Shown: piece after piece, positions 1-10,390 of the stretch
Layout of the letters: each line of letters begins with the position of its first letter
Position numbering within the stretch: the stretch's first letter is position 1
NCBI GenBank assembly: GCA_941918925.1
Contig: OW799235.1
Span: 19,352,701-19,416,700 of the forward strand
Direction of reading: 5' to 3'
DNA: 64,000 bases
From: Phyto melanocephala
Lineage: Eukaryota > Arthropoda > Insecta > Diptera > Rhinophoridae
Made by a program: the position numbers and the translations under genes
Notes under the pieces: model-generated
What the model saw: the letters and a program-made list of their open reading frames with translations, nothing else
Database searches by the model: none
What the model was told of the DNA's origin: nothing

Positions 1-1278
1 AAATGTTTTAAAAGTAATGAGGTTTGTATTGTTGTAATTAAGAATAGAAATTATAAAATAATTATAATTAATAAAAAACAAAACTATGGAATAATTTTTT
101 TGAATTAAAAAATGAATATTCATTAAAGGTAATCGCTTACTAATGATTGCAAGAATTCAAAATTTGAAAATGGTTTAAATAATTCTGAATTTATTTTATA
201 ATTGATAAATAAATATTTACTTAAATATATTAATTTTGTTTTGTCAAAAGAGCAACCGCCCACACAATACAATTTCTTATTGCGAAATTTGCTAGAAGCC
301 ATTTAAATACAAAACTTTTTATAATTCTCATTTAGTTTAACAAGCTTAGTAATATTGATTTTGACAACAGCGGCAAAGCATTTTATTAAAAAAATGATGA
401 CATAGATTTTCACTGATTTTTAATTTCAAATCAACGTATCGCAGAATAATTAAACCAAGTTTACGTCCTTAAAAGAACCGAACGCCTTCTGTAAGTCCAT
501 AATATTAATGAATTATTTAGGTTATTCAAATCAAGTTCTTACTTATTTCTATAAAAGTAAGTACTTGTTACCTATTTACTTAAAAGCAATCGTAATAAGT
601 ATTTTACGAGTCCCTATTTGTAAGTGAGGGCGGTAAGTACTTGCCTCTAATAACATCTTAAAATAAAGGGTTAAGTCCATTTCATCAAACAATTCCCTAT
701 AACCCCACCTCTTTTATTTGTATGCTCTCGTCCATGAGACGAGTGACGCGCTTAGCGGCTGTGTTCATATTCATTTAAACACAGTGCGTAAAAAATTAAG
801 GTGGAGTAAGAAAAATATTTTTTTTTATTTTAGAATATATTAACCCATTGTAAGACATAGTTCAGAATCTATAATTTTGTCAGTTATTAATCCTGATGCT
901 AGAAATTTTAGGTAAACTTTTACAACTCATTTAACTAATTAAACCAAGGAGGCGTGATATTTCTACAAAAATTTAATTTATGGCATATCTGCAAAATTGT
1001 TATAGGCTTTGAATTTCGTATGATTACCTACGATATCAGTTTACCTTTTCGGTATCCGAGCAGGGAACATGGCAACCCCATACCAAAAAATATATTTAAT
1101 ATCATTCTGAAAATCGTTCTCTCTACTTGATTCACATTTAGTACGAGAAATATTTGATAACAATTTTCTAATGAGAACTAAAAGTTGTTACGATCTTAGA
1201 AAAGGGAGTGATAACTTCAGATGATTGATATACAAATTCTGACAATTATGATATAACCAACAAAAAGTGGCATATCTA
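1..1278. other. AT-rich non-genic stretch
   Basis: No coding region, RNA gene or complete element is visible. The stretch is AT-rich with frequent stop codons on both strands. Bases near 600-640 (a run with aagtacttgcctc) resemble, in reverse, bases near 60060-60090, so part of this stretch is repeat-derived. Confidence 0.5.
285..480 (+). repeat. Relic of the CCCAGCAAAA-ended element
   Basis: The run from gaagccatttaaatac through gacaacagcggc and the cgtatcgcagaataat part matches 27691-27870, and matches 60110-60210 in reverse. It is therefore a third copy of the repeat that hosts the hAT element at 25962-27690. Here the hAT is absent, so this copy shows the unoccupied target. Neither terminal inverted repeat can be placed with confidence. 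Confidence 0.6.
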
Positions 1279-1610
1279 TCTATATATATAAAAGTGAAAA
1301 TCTGTTTATCTGTGTGTGTGTTAGCTATAGACTCCGAAACCGTTTAGCCGATCGGACTAAAACCTTGGCAAGTTGCTTTTCACATTTCAGGGAGTGTTTA
1401 TGGGAGGCAAAAAGTGGGCGGGGCTACGCCCATAAAAAATAAGTTATCATTTTTAGCTACTTGCACTTGACCGATTTTTCTGAAACTTTGCACACACATT
1501 GAGCTGTCATGACTATAAAATTTCGTGATTAGAAAAGTGGACAGGGCCACGCCCATAAAAAAAAGTGTTAATATTTAGCTTCTTGCACTTGATATTCAAT
1601 TAAAATTTAT
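1279..1610 (+). mobile_element. Helitron family B, 5' fragment
   Basis: The fragment begins with the Helitron-type start TCTATATATATAAAAGTG preceded by A. It continues with a GT microsatellite and the conserved block gttagctatagactcc, then units that each contain a gggcgtggc-like word. The same sequence lies in reverse at 20889-21389 and 49513-50212, where the CTAG end is present. Here homology stops near ttgcacttgatattcaatt, so the 3' hairpin and CTAG end are lost. There is no coding capacity. Confidence 0.7.
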
Positions 1611-2050
1611 AATGCCCTTGAGTTGGGCACAAAGCGTTACTTAAGTTTTCTTCAGGAACCCATTTCATATTTTACTGTGGTTTGTACAAACCTAAAGTAA
1701 CCGATTGACCCAACTCTACTATGCACCCCTAATACGTACATAGTAGTGACAAGTATTCTGCATTTTAAAATAAGTTGTCAATAAAATTAGATGTTTAATT
1801 ATACAAATTTAGAATGACCATTTTAAACAGTTTTATTGAGGGTATCAATTTTTAGAGATAAAAATTACTGGTTGAAAAAAAGTAACGATTGCCTGTCGTG
1901 AATTTGTTTAACTTAAAAATTTACCGGTTACTGAAATATTTGTTAATTCTCATATTTTTTAAATCATTTTATATTTTTTTTTTTTTATATGAAAAACAAA
2001 ATGGTTACTCATTACACTTGTTTATCTGGTTGGTTGTTTTATAAGCTATT
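1611..2050. other. Non-genic spacer
   Basis: AT-rich spacer between the Helitron fragment and the small MITE. Nothing recognisable is present apart from homopolymer runs. Confidence 0.4.
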
Positions 2051-2297
2051 CTGTGGCTTGGAGCTAAAAGGGCCAATGTCAAAATATTTACTTTTGAGAA
2101 AATTAGAATTGAACTTTAACTTTTATAGGTGCTTTCATAGTGACATTGGCCAGCATTTTATTTATGAATCTGTTCTGGGTTAAGTATGACTTAAGCTGTT
2201 TTACCATAATGCAAAAGAGCAAGAAAACAAATCTAATGCAATGATTAACTCAAAACAGCAAAAAAGGGACATTGGTCCTTTTAGCTCCAAGCTACAG
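2051..2297. mobile_element. Small MITE with 30-bp inverted ends
   Basis: The ends are imperfect 30-bp inverted repeats: 2051-2080 begins CTGTGGCTTGGAGCTAAAAG and the reverse of 2268-2297 begins CTGTAGCTTGGAGCTAAAAG. Both run on to CCAATGTC. The tetramer TATT lies immediately outside each end (2047-2050 and 2298-2301), consistent with a 4-bp target duplication. The interior has no transposase. The element is 247 bp long and its superfamily is not determined. Confidence 0.6.
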
Positions 2298-2301
2298 TAT
2301 T

Positions 2302-3610
2302 AAACCCACTGTTTTGTTAAGTCATTTAAAATTTTGTTCAACTAATTAATACAAAGTTATACGATTTATTTCTATTTTCAAATTTTATGTAATTACATTG
2401 ACTAATATATTTCAAGACCACAATTAAAAATCATATTAATTTTAAACTATTTAACTATTATTTATGTGATATTTACTTATTAAGTGAGGAAGAAGATGTG
2501 TATGTAAAAATAAATCGTAAGTATAAGAAATCGATTGAAAGCATTAAATGAGCGATCTATTACCATATATGTATGTATAAAGCATATAAACAAAATTAAA
2601 GTCTCTGTGCGACGCACATAACGAACAAGAACAAATATTGTATGAACAAATTTTCAAACATACAATTTATATTTTTAGCCAAACTAACAAGTACTTAGTT
2701 CGTTTAATTAAATAGATTTTTAAAAACCAAATCCATACATACCTGCATAGGGTAATTAATTAAAAATAGAATCTAATGTGTCTTAGATTATTTTAAAAAC
2801 ATTTAAAATTTATAGCTTCATTGATTTTTATTAACATTTTACATACAAATACTGTATTACTAAATCTTAACAACATAATTCTAACAAAAAACCGATTTAA
2901 ACTTACCTAAACTATTACATGTTTTTCATTATTGTTTGTTTAGTTTTTAAGTAATTTAATTCGAATGAAAAAAAAAACTAGTTATACAAAACGAAATAAA
3001 AACAAACGATTTATGAAATATTTAAAACGTTAAATAAATGTTTTTGAAATGTGAACCAATATTGTTAACGATTAACCGGCGTACTCATGATCAATTCAAA
3101 AAAAATTCAAAGGTTTATCATAAAAATTTTACGCAAATTTTTTGGTTAATTAAAAGTCTATTAAATGAGTTTTTTTATATAAAAATTTTGTTTTTTTAAC
3201 CTTTGATTTATTTTAAAATAGATTATGACATTGGCCATTAAAATTTACATAAGTATACATGTATTTAAATAATAAAATAACCTTAAAAGTTAAAACAAAA
3301 AAATATTATTATTAATTTTATTATTATTACTACTACTTTATTTGTAAATTATTAGTTGAATTAAGATTCGAGAATTGAAAATTTTTTTTTTTTAGTAAAT
3401 AAACAAAATTTTACCAGACATAAATAAAAATCATAAATGTGTTTCTTATTTAAAGCATATCTTAGGGCTGCTAGATACAATTCAACAAAATTTGACATTT
3501 ACGATTTACGGAAATCTAATAGTATTACTATATAACTGAATCGTTAACTAGTTACGTGTTGAACCATTCTTATAACTAGTTGTGGATCTCAGATGCATTG
3601 AATGAAATAA
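2302..3610. other. AT-rich non-genic stretch
   Basis: No gene or element ends are recognised. The DNA is very AT-rich with poly(A)/poly(T) runs and a short ATT repeat near 3305-3350. Small frames here are interrupted and show no family resemblance. Confidence 0.4.
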
Positions 3611-4332
3611 AACAAGTAACAGTGCTATATTCGGCCGTGCCGAATCTTATATACCCTTCACAACGTGTAGTCATGCAATATCAATTGTTTGTATTACCAT
3701 TCATCCCATATAAAATACGTGCATACGTACACGTTAGAATAAATGTGGCATCGAATCCCAGCTGAGCCAAAAAAATTTTATTTTATTTTATTTAATATAT
3801 TATTTATATTTTATTATTTTTTTTTATATTTTTTTTTTAAAAAATTTTTTTAGAAAAATTTTTAAAAAATTTTTTTAAATTTTTTTTTAAATTTTTTTAA
3901 AATTTTTTTTTGTAGTTTTTTTTATTATTTTTTTCTTATTTTTAGTATTTTTTTTTTTGTAATTTTTTTTGTTTGGTATGTTTTTTACATGTATCTATGT
4001 ATGTATGTTGTTGTTGTAATTGTGAAAAAAAACGAGGTAGTCGTGGTTTTTTGCTCATATCTCAGAAAGTTATGGGGCGATTGTGCTGAATTTCAATAGC
4101 GATTCATTCCTGGATATTTCCAAGATATTGATACCATATACAGATCTGAGGAACATATAGTTGCTTTTAAAAGTTGATTTCAACCAACACACGGACAGAC
4201 GGACAGATCGACTCCTCTATTCATAAGCTTTCAGAAAATATATACTTTATGGGGTCGGAAATGAAAATTGTAGAAATTACAAACGGAATGACAAAGCTAT
4301 ATATACCCTTGTGCACCACAGGTGAAGGGTAT
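3611..4332 (-). mobile_element. HINE/DINE-like element, subfamily 2
   Basis: Read on the minus strand, the copy starts with the subterminal motif tatacccttcacctgtggtg. It then has the cgaccccataaagtatata block, a GTCY-type microsatellite (gtctgtccgtctgtccg type), an AT-rich core and the 3' part with tgaagggtatataagattc. It closes with a hairpin (attcggc and gccgaat arms around a 3-nt loop) and acttgttt. The cctgtggtgcac 5' end is shared with copies at 19438-19835 and 63239-63888 but differs from the cacacagtg 5' end of the main subfamily. Confidence 0.7.
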
Positions 4333-4659
4333 AATGACATTAAATTAAAATCTAGGTTATGATACGATGACATCATTGTACTTAATCACATGATGGTATA
4401 CTTTTTCCTAAATACGAATATTTCAATGGAAGTTGTAGACGTAAAAGTCAAATACCCGGAGGTAAAGTGAATAGAAGCTCATTAAACAATTAACTTTGGG
4501 TCCAGACGATAATCTATTTCATCTCAGAAAATGATTAAAATTATATCCGTACACTTGGGGTTGAGGATCTTTTATTATCATTAAGAAAAAATTTCTCGAA
4601 AATTGGGTTCATCGAATTCGCTCCTACAGAAGAAGTTGTGGAGGCCATTTTAATGACGT
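4333..4659. other. Non-genic spacer
   Basis: Mixed-composition sequence without a sustained reading frame or recognised repeat ends. Confidence 0.35.
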
Positions 4660-5612
4660 TTATACACAGAAGAAAATATTGCTTAAATTTGTTTAATTAA
4701 TTGAATGTTTAATTTGTTTTTGAATTCTAATTATAGTTTTCATTAATTTAATTAAATTTTTTAATTGATATTAAATATTTTCAAAAAACAAAGAGATTTC
4801 TGTCAGTTGAAAAATTTTTTAAAAAATAAAATATATTATTTTAAATGACATTTACTTGAAAATTTAATTTTAAGAATAAATTTAATACAATTGTTACTCA
4901 AGGAGCGAAATAATGAAAAATTGTCGCCAATCTACAAGAGAATGTTCTGGTAAGTGCACATACGTACATATATAACAATATGTTCTGCTTTAAATATAAT
5001 AAATGGTTTCGGTTTCATTGTAGGTATGCCAAAATTCATTACATATTTATTGTGTGCCTTTATATTCCTCAGAATTCTCATTTTAATAGGTAAGTTAGTT
5101 GAATTTCTTCACTCTGCCTGATCAAGCCTTTTTACCGGTTAATGTTACTTTATATCTAGGTCGTTGATGCTAAAAATTATTTTTGGAAATCCGGCTTCTG
5201 AGATGGTATAGTATGTGTATGTGTGTGGAACACTATTTCTTATCATTAATTTTGTTATACATATAAGTAACGAAATATAATTAAAAATATAGATTCCTTT
5301 GTAATATAAATGTAGTGTATCAAGAATAAACAAATATATATTATTGATATAGTAAATGCTTTAATAGAACCCAAATCTCAAATTAAGACATGATTAAATT
5401 AATTAAAATCATTTTTGAAAATTATTGAAAATTTTAATTAATTTTTTAATACTGTTTTAATTGATATTTTTTTCCATATTTTTTCAATTAAAACTATTAA
5501 TTTTCATTTAATTAATAGTATCATTTTGATGATTGGAGCAAAATTAAACAATTTTTTAATTAATAATATTAATTTCGTAATTAAAATCCATATTTATTTT
5601 TTTCTGTGTACT
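4660..5612. repeat. Possible AT-rich element with ACACAG ends
   Basis: The stretch opens with tatacacagaagaaaatatt and closes with atttttttctgtgta, an inverted pair. The opening line recurs near 63170-63195 (tatacacagaaaaagatatt). The flanks are rich in taattaa runs. A clear target duplication is not seen, so this may be two unrelated fragments. Confidence 0.25.
4913..5089 (+). CDS. Candidate two 5' exons of unknown gene
   Basis: An ATG at 4913 opens 37 coding nt ending in TCTG, followed by GTAAGT. A 74-nt intron ends in TTGTAG at 5023. The next 66 nt (5024-5089) stay in frame and end ATAG before another GTAAGT. The joined reading is about 34 residues. From the second exon (MPKFITYLLCAFIFLRILIL) it looks like a signal peptide or membrane segment. 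Splice signals and phases agree, and the intron size is typical of fly genes. No third exon was found and no family is recognised, so it could be chance or the start of a lost gene. Confidence 0.2.
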
Positions 5613-6220
5613 TAATTGTATGGATTCAACTTCACATCAAAAAAAAAACTTTTGAATTTCCTTAGTAATAAGTGTGTTTTTTTTTTTTAAGAAATCATAT
5701 CACTCTTATTTGAAAACCTTTAATCTTCTCCCCATATGGTAGCGCAGGGTATAATAAATTCCGGGTTGCCACAACTCAATAGTTTTTACATATATTGCAA
5801 AAAGCATCAAATTTTAAAATTTTATTGACATCCTTAACTCGGAAATTATTATTTTATACCTTATATAAGTTGTTAAATATGATAAGCATCTTTTCATTCA
5901 CAAGCTACTGTAAAATACATTGATTTCTTCTCAGAGTTAGAAGTACTTCGGGTTAGTCAGATGTAATTAATGCTTTTTACTGATTTTTATTCTGGTTAAG
6001 TTCGATGATTTAACGAACGATATGCAAAATATTCTACTAGTAACTGTCTCTAGGTTAGAATAAAAGCATTAATGAATACATAAAAGTTTTTATTATTATT
6101 TTATTAAAGCGGCATATTATTTTCGATCTTTATCAGATGCAACAGCTAACTGTCATTTAGTATTTTTTAGTTAAATATTGTTAAAAGAACATTAAAACAT
6201 ATTAAGCTACAATATATTGA
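5613..6220. other. 3' flank of the first DUF1091 gene
   Basis: No separate gene is seen. On the minus strand this is downstream of the stop at 6221-6223, and AATAAA occurs at 6100-6105 (minus), a plausible polyadenylation signal. From about 5790 on, the sequence is paralogous to the flank beginning near 15060. Confidence 0.5.
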
Positions 6221-6873
6221 TTAAGATTTTATTGAAGCTTTAACTGTATATTTAAAACCTTCAACACCTTTTCGCGTCAAAGAAAACACACATATAAATG
6301 ATAGCTCCGGAAAAGTAAAGGAAATCCTTTCCGAATTTATATAGAGATTATTTACATATATCACCTTTTCCTAAACGAAATAGAAATCACAAAAAATAAT
6401 TAAAACCAAATTTACCTTTTTAACAAACCTTTTTAATTGGACACTTCTTGGGAAGGTCTGGATTGGAGTCACGTACTAAGTTTAGAGCCACACTGAAAAG
6501 ATTCTTGCGTCGGCCACTTTTTAAAAACTCACAACCATTTACAGATGAATTCATCATTGTCCATGGTTTTCCATTTTTTTTGGGAACATTTATAACAATG
6601 GAAGTCTCAAATTGATCCAAGTCTCTGCTAAGTATTAAGGAACCATTAAGTGCAGTGTAATTGTTGATGGTGATAATGCGTATATCCACAAATTTAACAA
6701 TATCAGGATTATATTCCTGCTGATAAGTCTCAAACTCAACGTACTGTAAAATTTAAATTATTTTGTTTGAAAAAAAACTCTTTTCATAAGTAATGAGTTC
6801 ATACCCATCCATTTGAGGTGTTGGTAAGGAAAAAATATATTAAAATGTTTAAAATTACTCCGTATGTTTTCAT
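6221..6873 (-). CDS. DUF1091 (DM8) secreted protein, copy 1
   Basis: Three exons: 6805-6873, 6429-6743 and 6221-6370, with introns of 61 and 58 nt, GT-AG borders and phase 0 throughout. The product is 177 aa. Exon 1 encodes a signal peptide (MKTYGVILNILIYFFLTNTS) ending in NGW. Exon 2 holds the domain core, with VDIRIITINNYTALNGS, GKPWTMMNSSVNGCEFL and the C-terminal PKKCPIKK. Exon 3 ends KYTVKASIKS. The paired cysteines in NGC and KCP plus SFICVFS fit the DUF1091 family, expanded in Diptera and including chemosensory-related secreted proteins; the molecular role here is unknown. The start is chosen because only this ATG gives a signal peptide spliced in frame. Close paralogue at 15523-16174. 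Confidence 0.88.
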
Positions 6874-7282
6874 TGTTAAATTAAGTCTTAAATAATAAAA
6901 ACTTAAATTTTTTCTCATATTTTATATAATTATAAAAGTAAAATAATTTATTGATATCGCAATGCTAACTGGGAGTTTAGATAATCGATATTTAAAAGAA
7001 ATATACACGGGTTGTATAAATGACGACCTTTTGGCTCCCTATAGTTAGAAAAGTTATGCCAAAAAGCTAAATGTAAATACAAGTACAGTGTAATGGGCCA
7101 TTTTGTTGTAAAAGTAGTAGTAGTAGTAGGCCATAACACAAAAAGTACCCAACATACCAAATAGAAATAAAACTGCAATACCACTTGTGAATAGTATTAT
7201 GACAATAGCGGATTCACAACTGTTTCTGAACAGTTCGTATGTATGCACACAAAAACTATGCTTCTTAAGTACATATGTACGG

Positions 7283-7324
7283 GAAATTTGTCAACAAATG
7301 CAGTTTTATTTGTTGACAAATTTC
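7283..7324. repeat. Perfect 16-bp inverted repeat inside the MITE
   Basis: Arms GAAATTTGTCAACAAA (7283-7298) and its exact complement (7309-7324) are separated by 10 nt. The second copy of the MITE near 55376-55417 has the same hairpin with one change (aacaagtgcag), so it is a family feature. Confidence 0.7.
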
Positions 7325-7452
7325 TTTTGTGTTTTGCATTTAGTGTTCAAATTTCAAAGTGAATAAAAGTTATAATTGTGTTGTTCAAAAAAATAAATGG
7401 TAGGTATGTAGTATTATTTATAATAAAATAATTAGAAATGCCTTACAAATAT

Positions 7453-8250
7453 AAACAAGTAAGAGCGCTATATTCGGCCGTGCCGAATCTTATATAACCT
7501 TCACAACGTGTAGTCATGAAATAACAGTAGTTTGTGTCACCATTCATCCCATATGAAATACGTTCAAACATATATAAAAACATCCCATTGTAAAATTATA
7601 AATTCACTTATATATGTTACAAAAACGAAAAAAAAAAATTTAAAAAAAATTAAAAAAAAAAATTTTAAAAAAAATTTTAAAAAAAATTATTATATATAAT
7701 TATAATTATTGTATATAAAATAAAAACAATAAAAAAAAATTAAAAAAAATAATAATAAAAATATAAAATATATATTTATAATAAATAAAAAAATAAATAA
7801 AAAAAAAATTAAAAAAAAATTTTTTAAAAAATTAAAAAAAAATTTTTTTGGCTCAGCTGGGATTCGATGCCACGTTTTCTCTTACCAGTATACACGTTTG
7901 TATGTATGTATGCTGTTGTTGTAATGTTGTTTTTGTGAAAAAAAAAAAATCGAGGTGGTCGTGGGTTTTTGCTCATATCTCAGTTGTTTATGTACCGATG
8001 TTTCTGATTTTCAATATTGATCTACTCCCGAATATTTCTGATATTTTAATACCTTACCCGGGTCCGACCTATGTCACCTATGTCACGGACAGACGGTCAG
8101 ACGGACAGACTGACAGGGCTTAATCGACTCCCCTATTCATAAGCTTTCAGAAAATATATACTTTATGGGGTCGGAAATGAAAATTTTGGAAATTTCACAC
8201 GGAATGACAAACCTATATATACCCTATTTCACTGTGTGAAGGGTAAAAAA
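7453..8250 (-). mobile_element. HINE/DINE-like element, main subfamily
   Basis: Full copy in minus orientation. Forward order is aacaagtaagagcgc, the attcggccgtgccgaat hairpin, the AT core at 7620-7850, then ggctcagctgggattcgatg, the GTCY microsatellite near 8088-8116 and the 5' end cactgtgtgaagggta. Part of the gtcggggggcttc block is missing near 8068. It lies inside the TA-target MITE and is therefore younger. Confidence 0.75.
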
Positions 8251-8849
8251 AAGCGTTAGAACAGAAACAAAAGAAGTAATTGAACTTCTTCTTAATAACA
8301 AAAAACCAAAAAATAATTACAAGGATAATCTTAAAACAATATTATTTTCGTTAGCTTATTCTACTATTACAAGCAATAGCTTATAGTAATCGTGTACATT
8401 TAAGCTTATGAATAAGGGTTCCGTTTCGATTATTCTATAATTGTTACACAAACATTTCACAATCGATTCACAACTCTTTTACAAGCTTGCGGCTTGTGTT
8501 GGTAAGCTTATTATAATATTATTCACAAGTCATTTGGTATGTTGGGTAGTGTAGTGATTATACAGACTTAAACACTTGATTTAATTTAACTAAATAATGT
8601 ATTTATAATTTAGTTATAATAACTTAATTCTGGTAATTTAGTTTTCATGTAAATATATTTTACCAAAAAGGGTCAGCAATTTAAGCTAGTATTAAAACTT
8701 TTTATTTTCTTGGCTTTTAAATGAAACTCGCCATCCCAAACTATTGCTTCCCAAACATTGCCTAAACCTGCTTTACCTTAAAGAAATAATATAAAGTGCC
8801 CTCATGGAATGCCTCACAAGCTGTCTAAATGCCCGTCATCACGGCATAA

Positions 8850-9050
8850 TCGCAAACGAGATAGCCGACAAATTGTCCAAAATGGAAACATTTCAAAATA
8901 CTATAACTTTCGAAAATAGCAAGCCCTTTCAGAGATTTAAATATGGACTTAAACTTTAGGCGATAGAGAAATACTTTAGCAAATGCCAAAATACTGATAT
9001 CGGCAAAGTGACGAATATTATATGGGGAGACCCAAAATATTAAGAAAACG
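8850..9050 (+). pseudogene. LINE RNase H domain relic
   Basis: A frame around 8851-9050 reads RHHGIIANEIADKLSKM, the H-x-GI-x-xNE-x-AD-x-L signature of the RNase H domain in I/jockey-group non-LTR retrotransposons. It continues with NSKPFQRFKYGLKL, then a stop and further related residues. No reverse transcriptase remains on either side. The left border, near 8800, coincides with the end of the duplicated block. Confidence 0.55.
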
Positions 9051-9059
9051 AATAGTTTA

Positions 9060-9640
9060 AAAGGGTATATAAGTTTTTAGTTCTGTTGTAATTTTATACT
9101 CTATACATTATAACTATATTTTCTGAATAGAGAAATTGATTAAGCAAAGTCCATCTGTCCTCGTATACTTCAGGTATAAATTTATCAGATATGCTTTCTA
9201 GAATTTTCCTAATGAAAGTCAGGTATGTGCTACAGCCGTAGGAACCAGTAAAGTTACCAACTAGCACCATGGCATATCTCAGAGGTTTCCAGCCCTCCTC
9301 ACTGGGTACGCCGTATATAAAAAAAATTGTCTAACAAACACAAAAAAAATCGTAAACACACAAAAAAACTATTCATTGTTTACCATACCGTTGACCTGTA
9401 TGAGAGCAGATCTTATGCTCTGATATTGCCCACCCAACTATGTCACGATAATGTCCTCAACAAATTCCTTGCGTGACCCAACAACCCACTCGACCTTTCC
9501 AACCTTAACTCACCTGGTATATAAACGAAACAGCACGATTGATTGATCCGTTTATTAGCTGTCACTATAAGATATAAGAATACTAACGGATCATATTGGT
9601 TTAAACTGCAATGATTTTGGCAAAAATATCAGCTTTATAC
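9060..9640. repeat. Repeat family E, copy 1
   Basis: Blocks here recur at 16905-18235: ctgaatagagaaattgatta, then aatgaaagtcaggtatgtg, then tatataaacgaaacagcacg and cactataagatataagaata. Copy 2 carries a mariner insertion. A degenerate gtccatctgtcc resembles the GTCY tract of the HINE-like elements, so E may be a distant relative. Between 9240 and 9500 there is unrelated sequence without a recognised frame. Confidence 0.5.
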
Positions 9641-9810
9641 TGACAAAGCAACAACAAAATGATTTAAAAAATACAACAAAAGCAACAATCGACTACGCGA
9701 CTACAAAATTAACGCACTTTAAGTTAGCATTAATTTTCTAACTACTAACTGAACTGATTACAAAGTAATGCAGAAGATACCCAAATTTAAGTAATACATA
9801 AGATTGTTGT

Positions 9811-10390
9811 TATACCCTACACAAAGTGAAAAAGGGTATATATAGGTTTGTCATTCCGTGTAAAATTTCTACAATTTTCATTTCTGACCCCATAAAGTAT
9901 ATATTTTCTAAAAGCTTATGAATAGGGGAGTCGACTAAGCTCTGTCAGTCTGTCCGTGTGTATATTGAAATCAAGTTTTTGAAGTCCTCCGAAATCGCTT
10001 GGACCCGGGTGAGGTTTTAATAAATATTCGGAAGTAGATCGGCATAGAAAATCAGAAACAACGGTACATAAACAACTGAGATATGAGCAAAAACCCACGA
10101 CCACCTCGATATTTTTTTCACAAAAACAACATTACAACAACATACATGCATACAAACGAGTATATTGGTTAGAGTAAACGTGACATCGACTTCCAGCTGA
10201 GCAAAAAAAATTGTTTTTTATTTTTTTTTTATTTTTTTAATTTTATATATTTTTTATTTAATATATTATTTATATTTTTATTATAATTTTTTTTTTAATT
10301 TTTTTATTTTTTGTTTCATATTTATTATTAATATTTTAATTTTTTTTTAAAAAAATATATATTTTTTTTTAACATACATACGTATATTTT
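9811..10390 (+). mobile_element. HINE-like element, 3'-truncated
   Basis: It begins tataccctacacaaagtg and keeps the cataaagtatata block, microsatellite and the cgacttccagctgagc junction. It stops after the AT core at the acatacatacgtat line, where the next copy begins at 10391. The terminal hairpin is absent. Confidence 0.7.

Larger units (their letters stand above)
7148..8546. mobile_element. TA-target MITE (CCCAACATACC ends), copy 1
   Basis: The ends are inverted repeats CCCAACATACCAAAT and ATTTGGTATGTTGGG, each flanked by TA (7146-7147 and 8547-8548). The same element lies at 55240-55945. The paralogous block at 16440-16441 reads aaaaagtagtgtag with one TA and no insert, which fixes the target duplication as TA, as in Tc1/mariner-type elements. 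The interior has no transposase. A HINE-like element is nested at 7453-8250; without it the MITE would be about 600-700 bp. Confidence 0.85.
5790..8800. repeat. Duplicated block, copy 1
   Basis: Sequence from about 5790 to 7147 and from 8547 to about 8800 aligns base for base over long runs with 15060-16700, covering the DUF1091 gene, its promoter side and the distal sequence. The difference is a TA-target MITE (7148-8546) present only here. The duplication therefore predates that insertion, or the element was lost precisely from the other copy. Confidence 0.8.

Noticed and set aside
1279..1610. SINE interpretation of the gttagctatagactcc repeat
   Set aside because: Complete-ended copies elsewhere have TC and CTAG termini and no A tail or target duplication, which fits Helitrons better.
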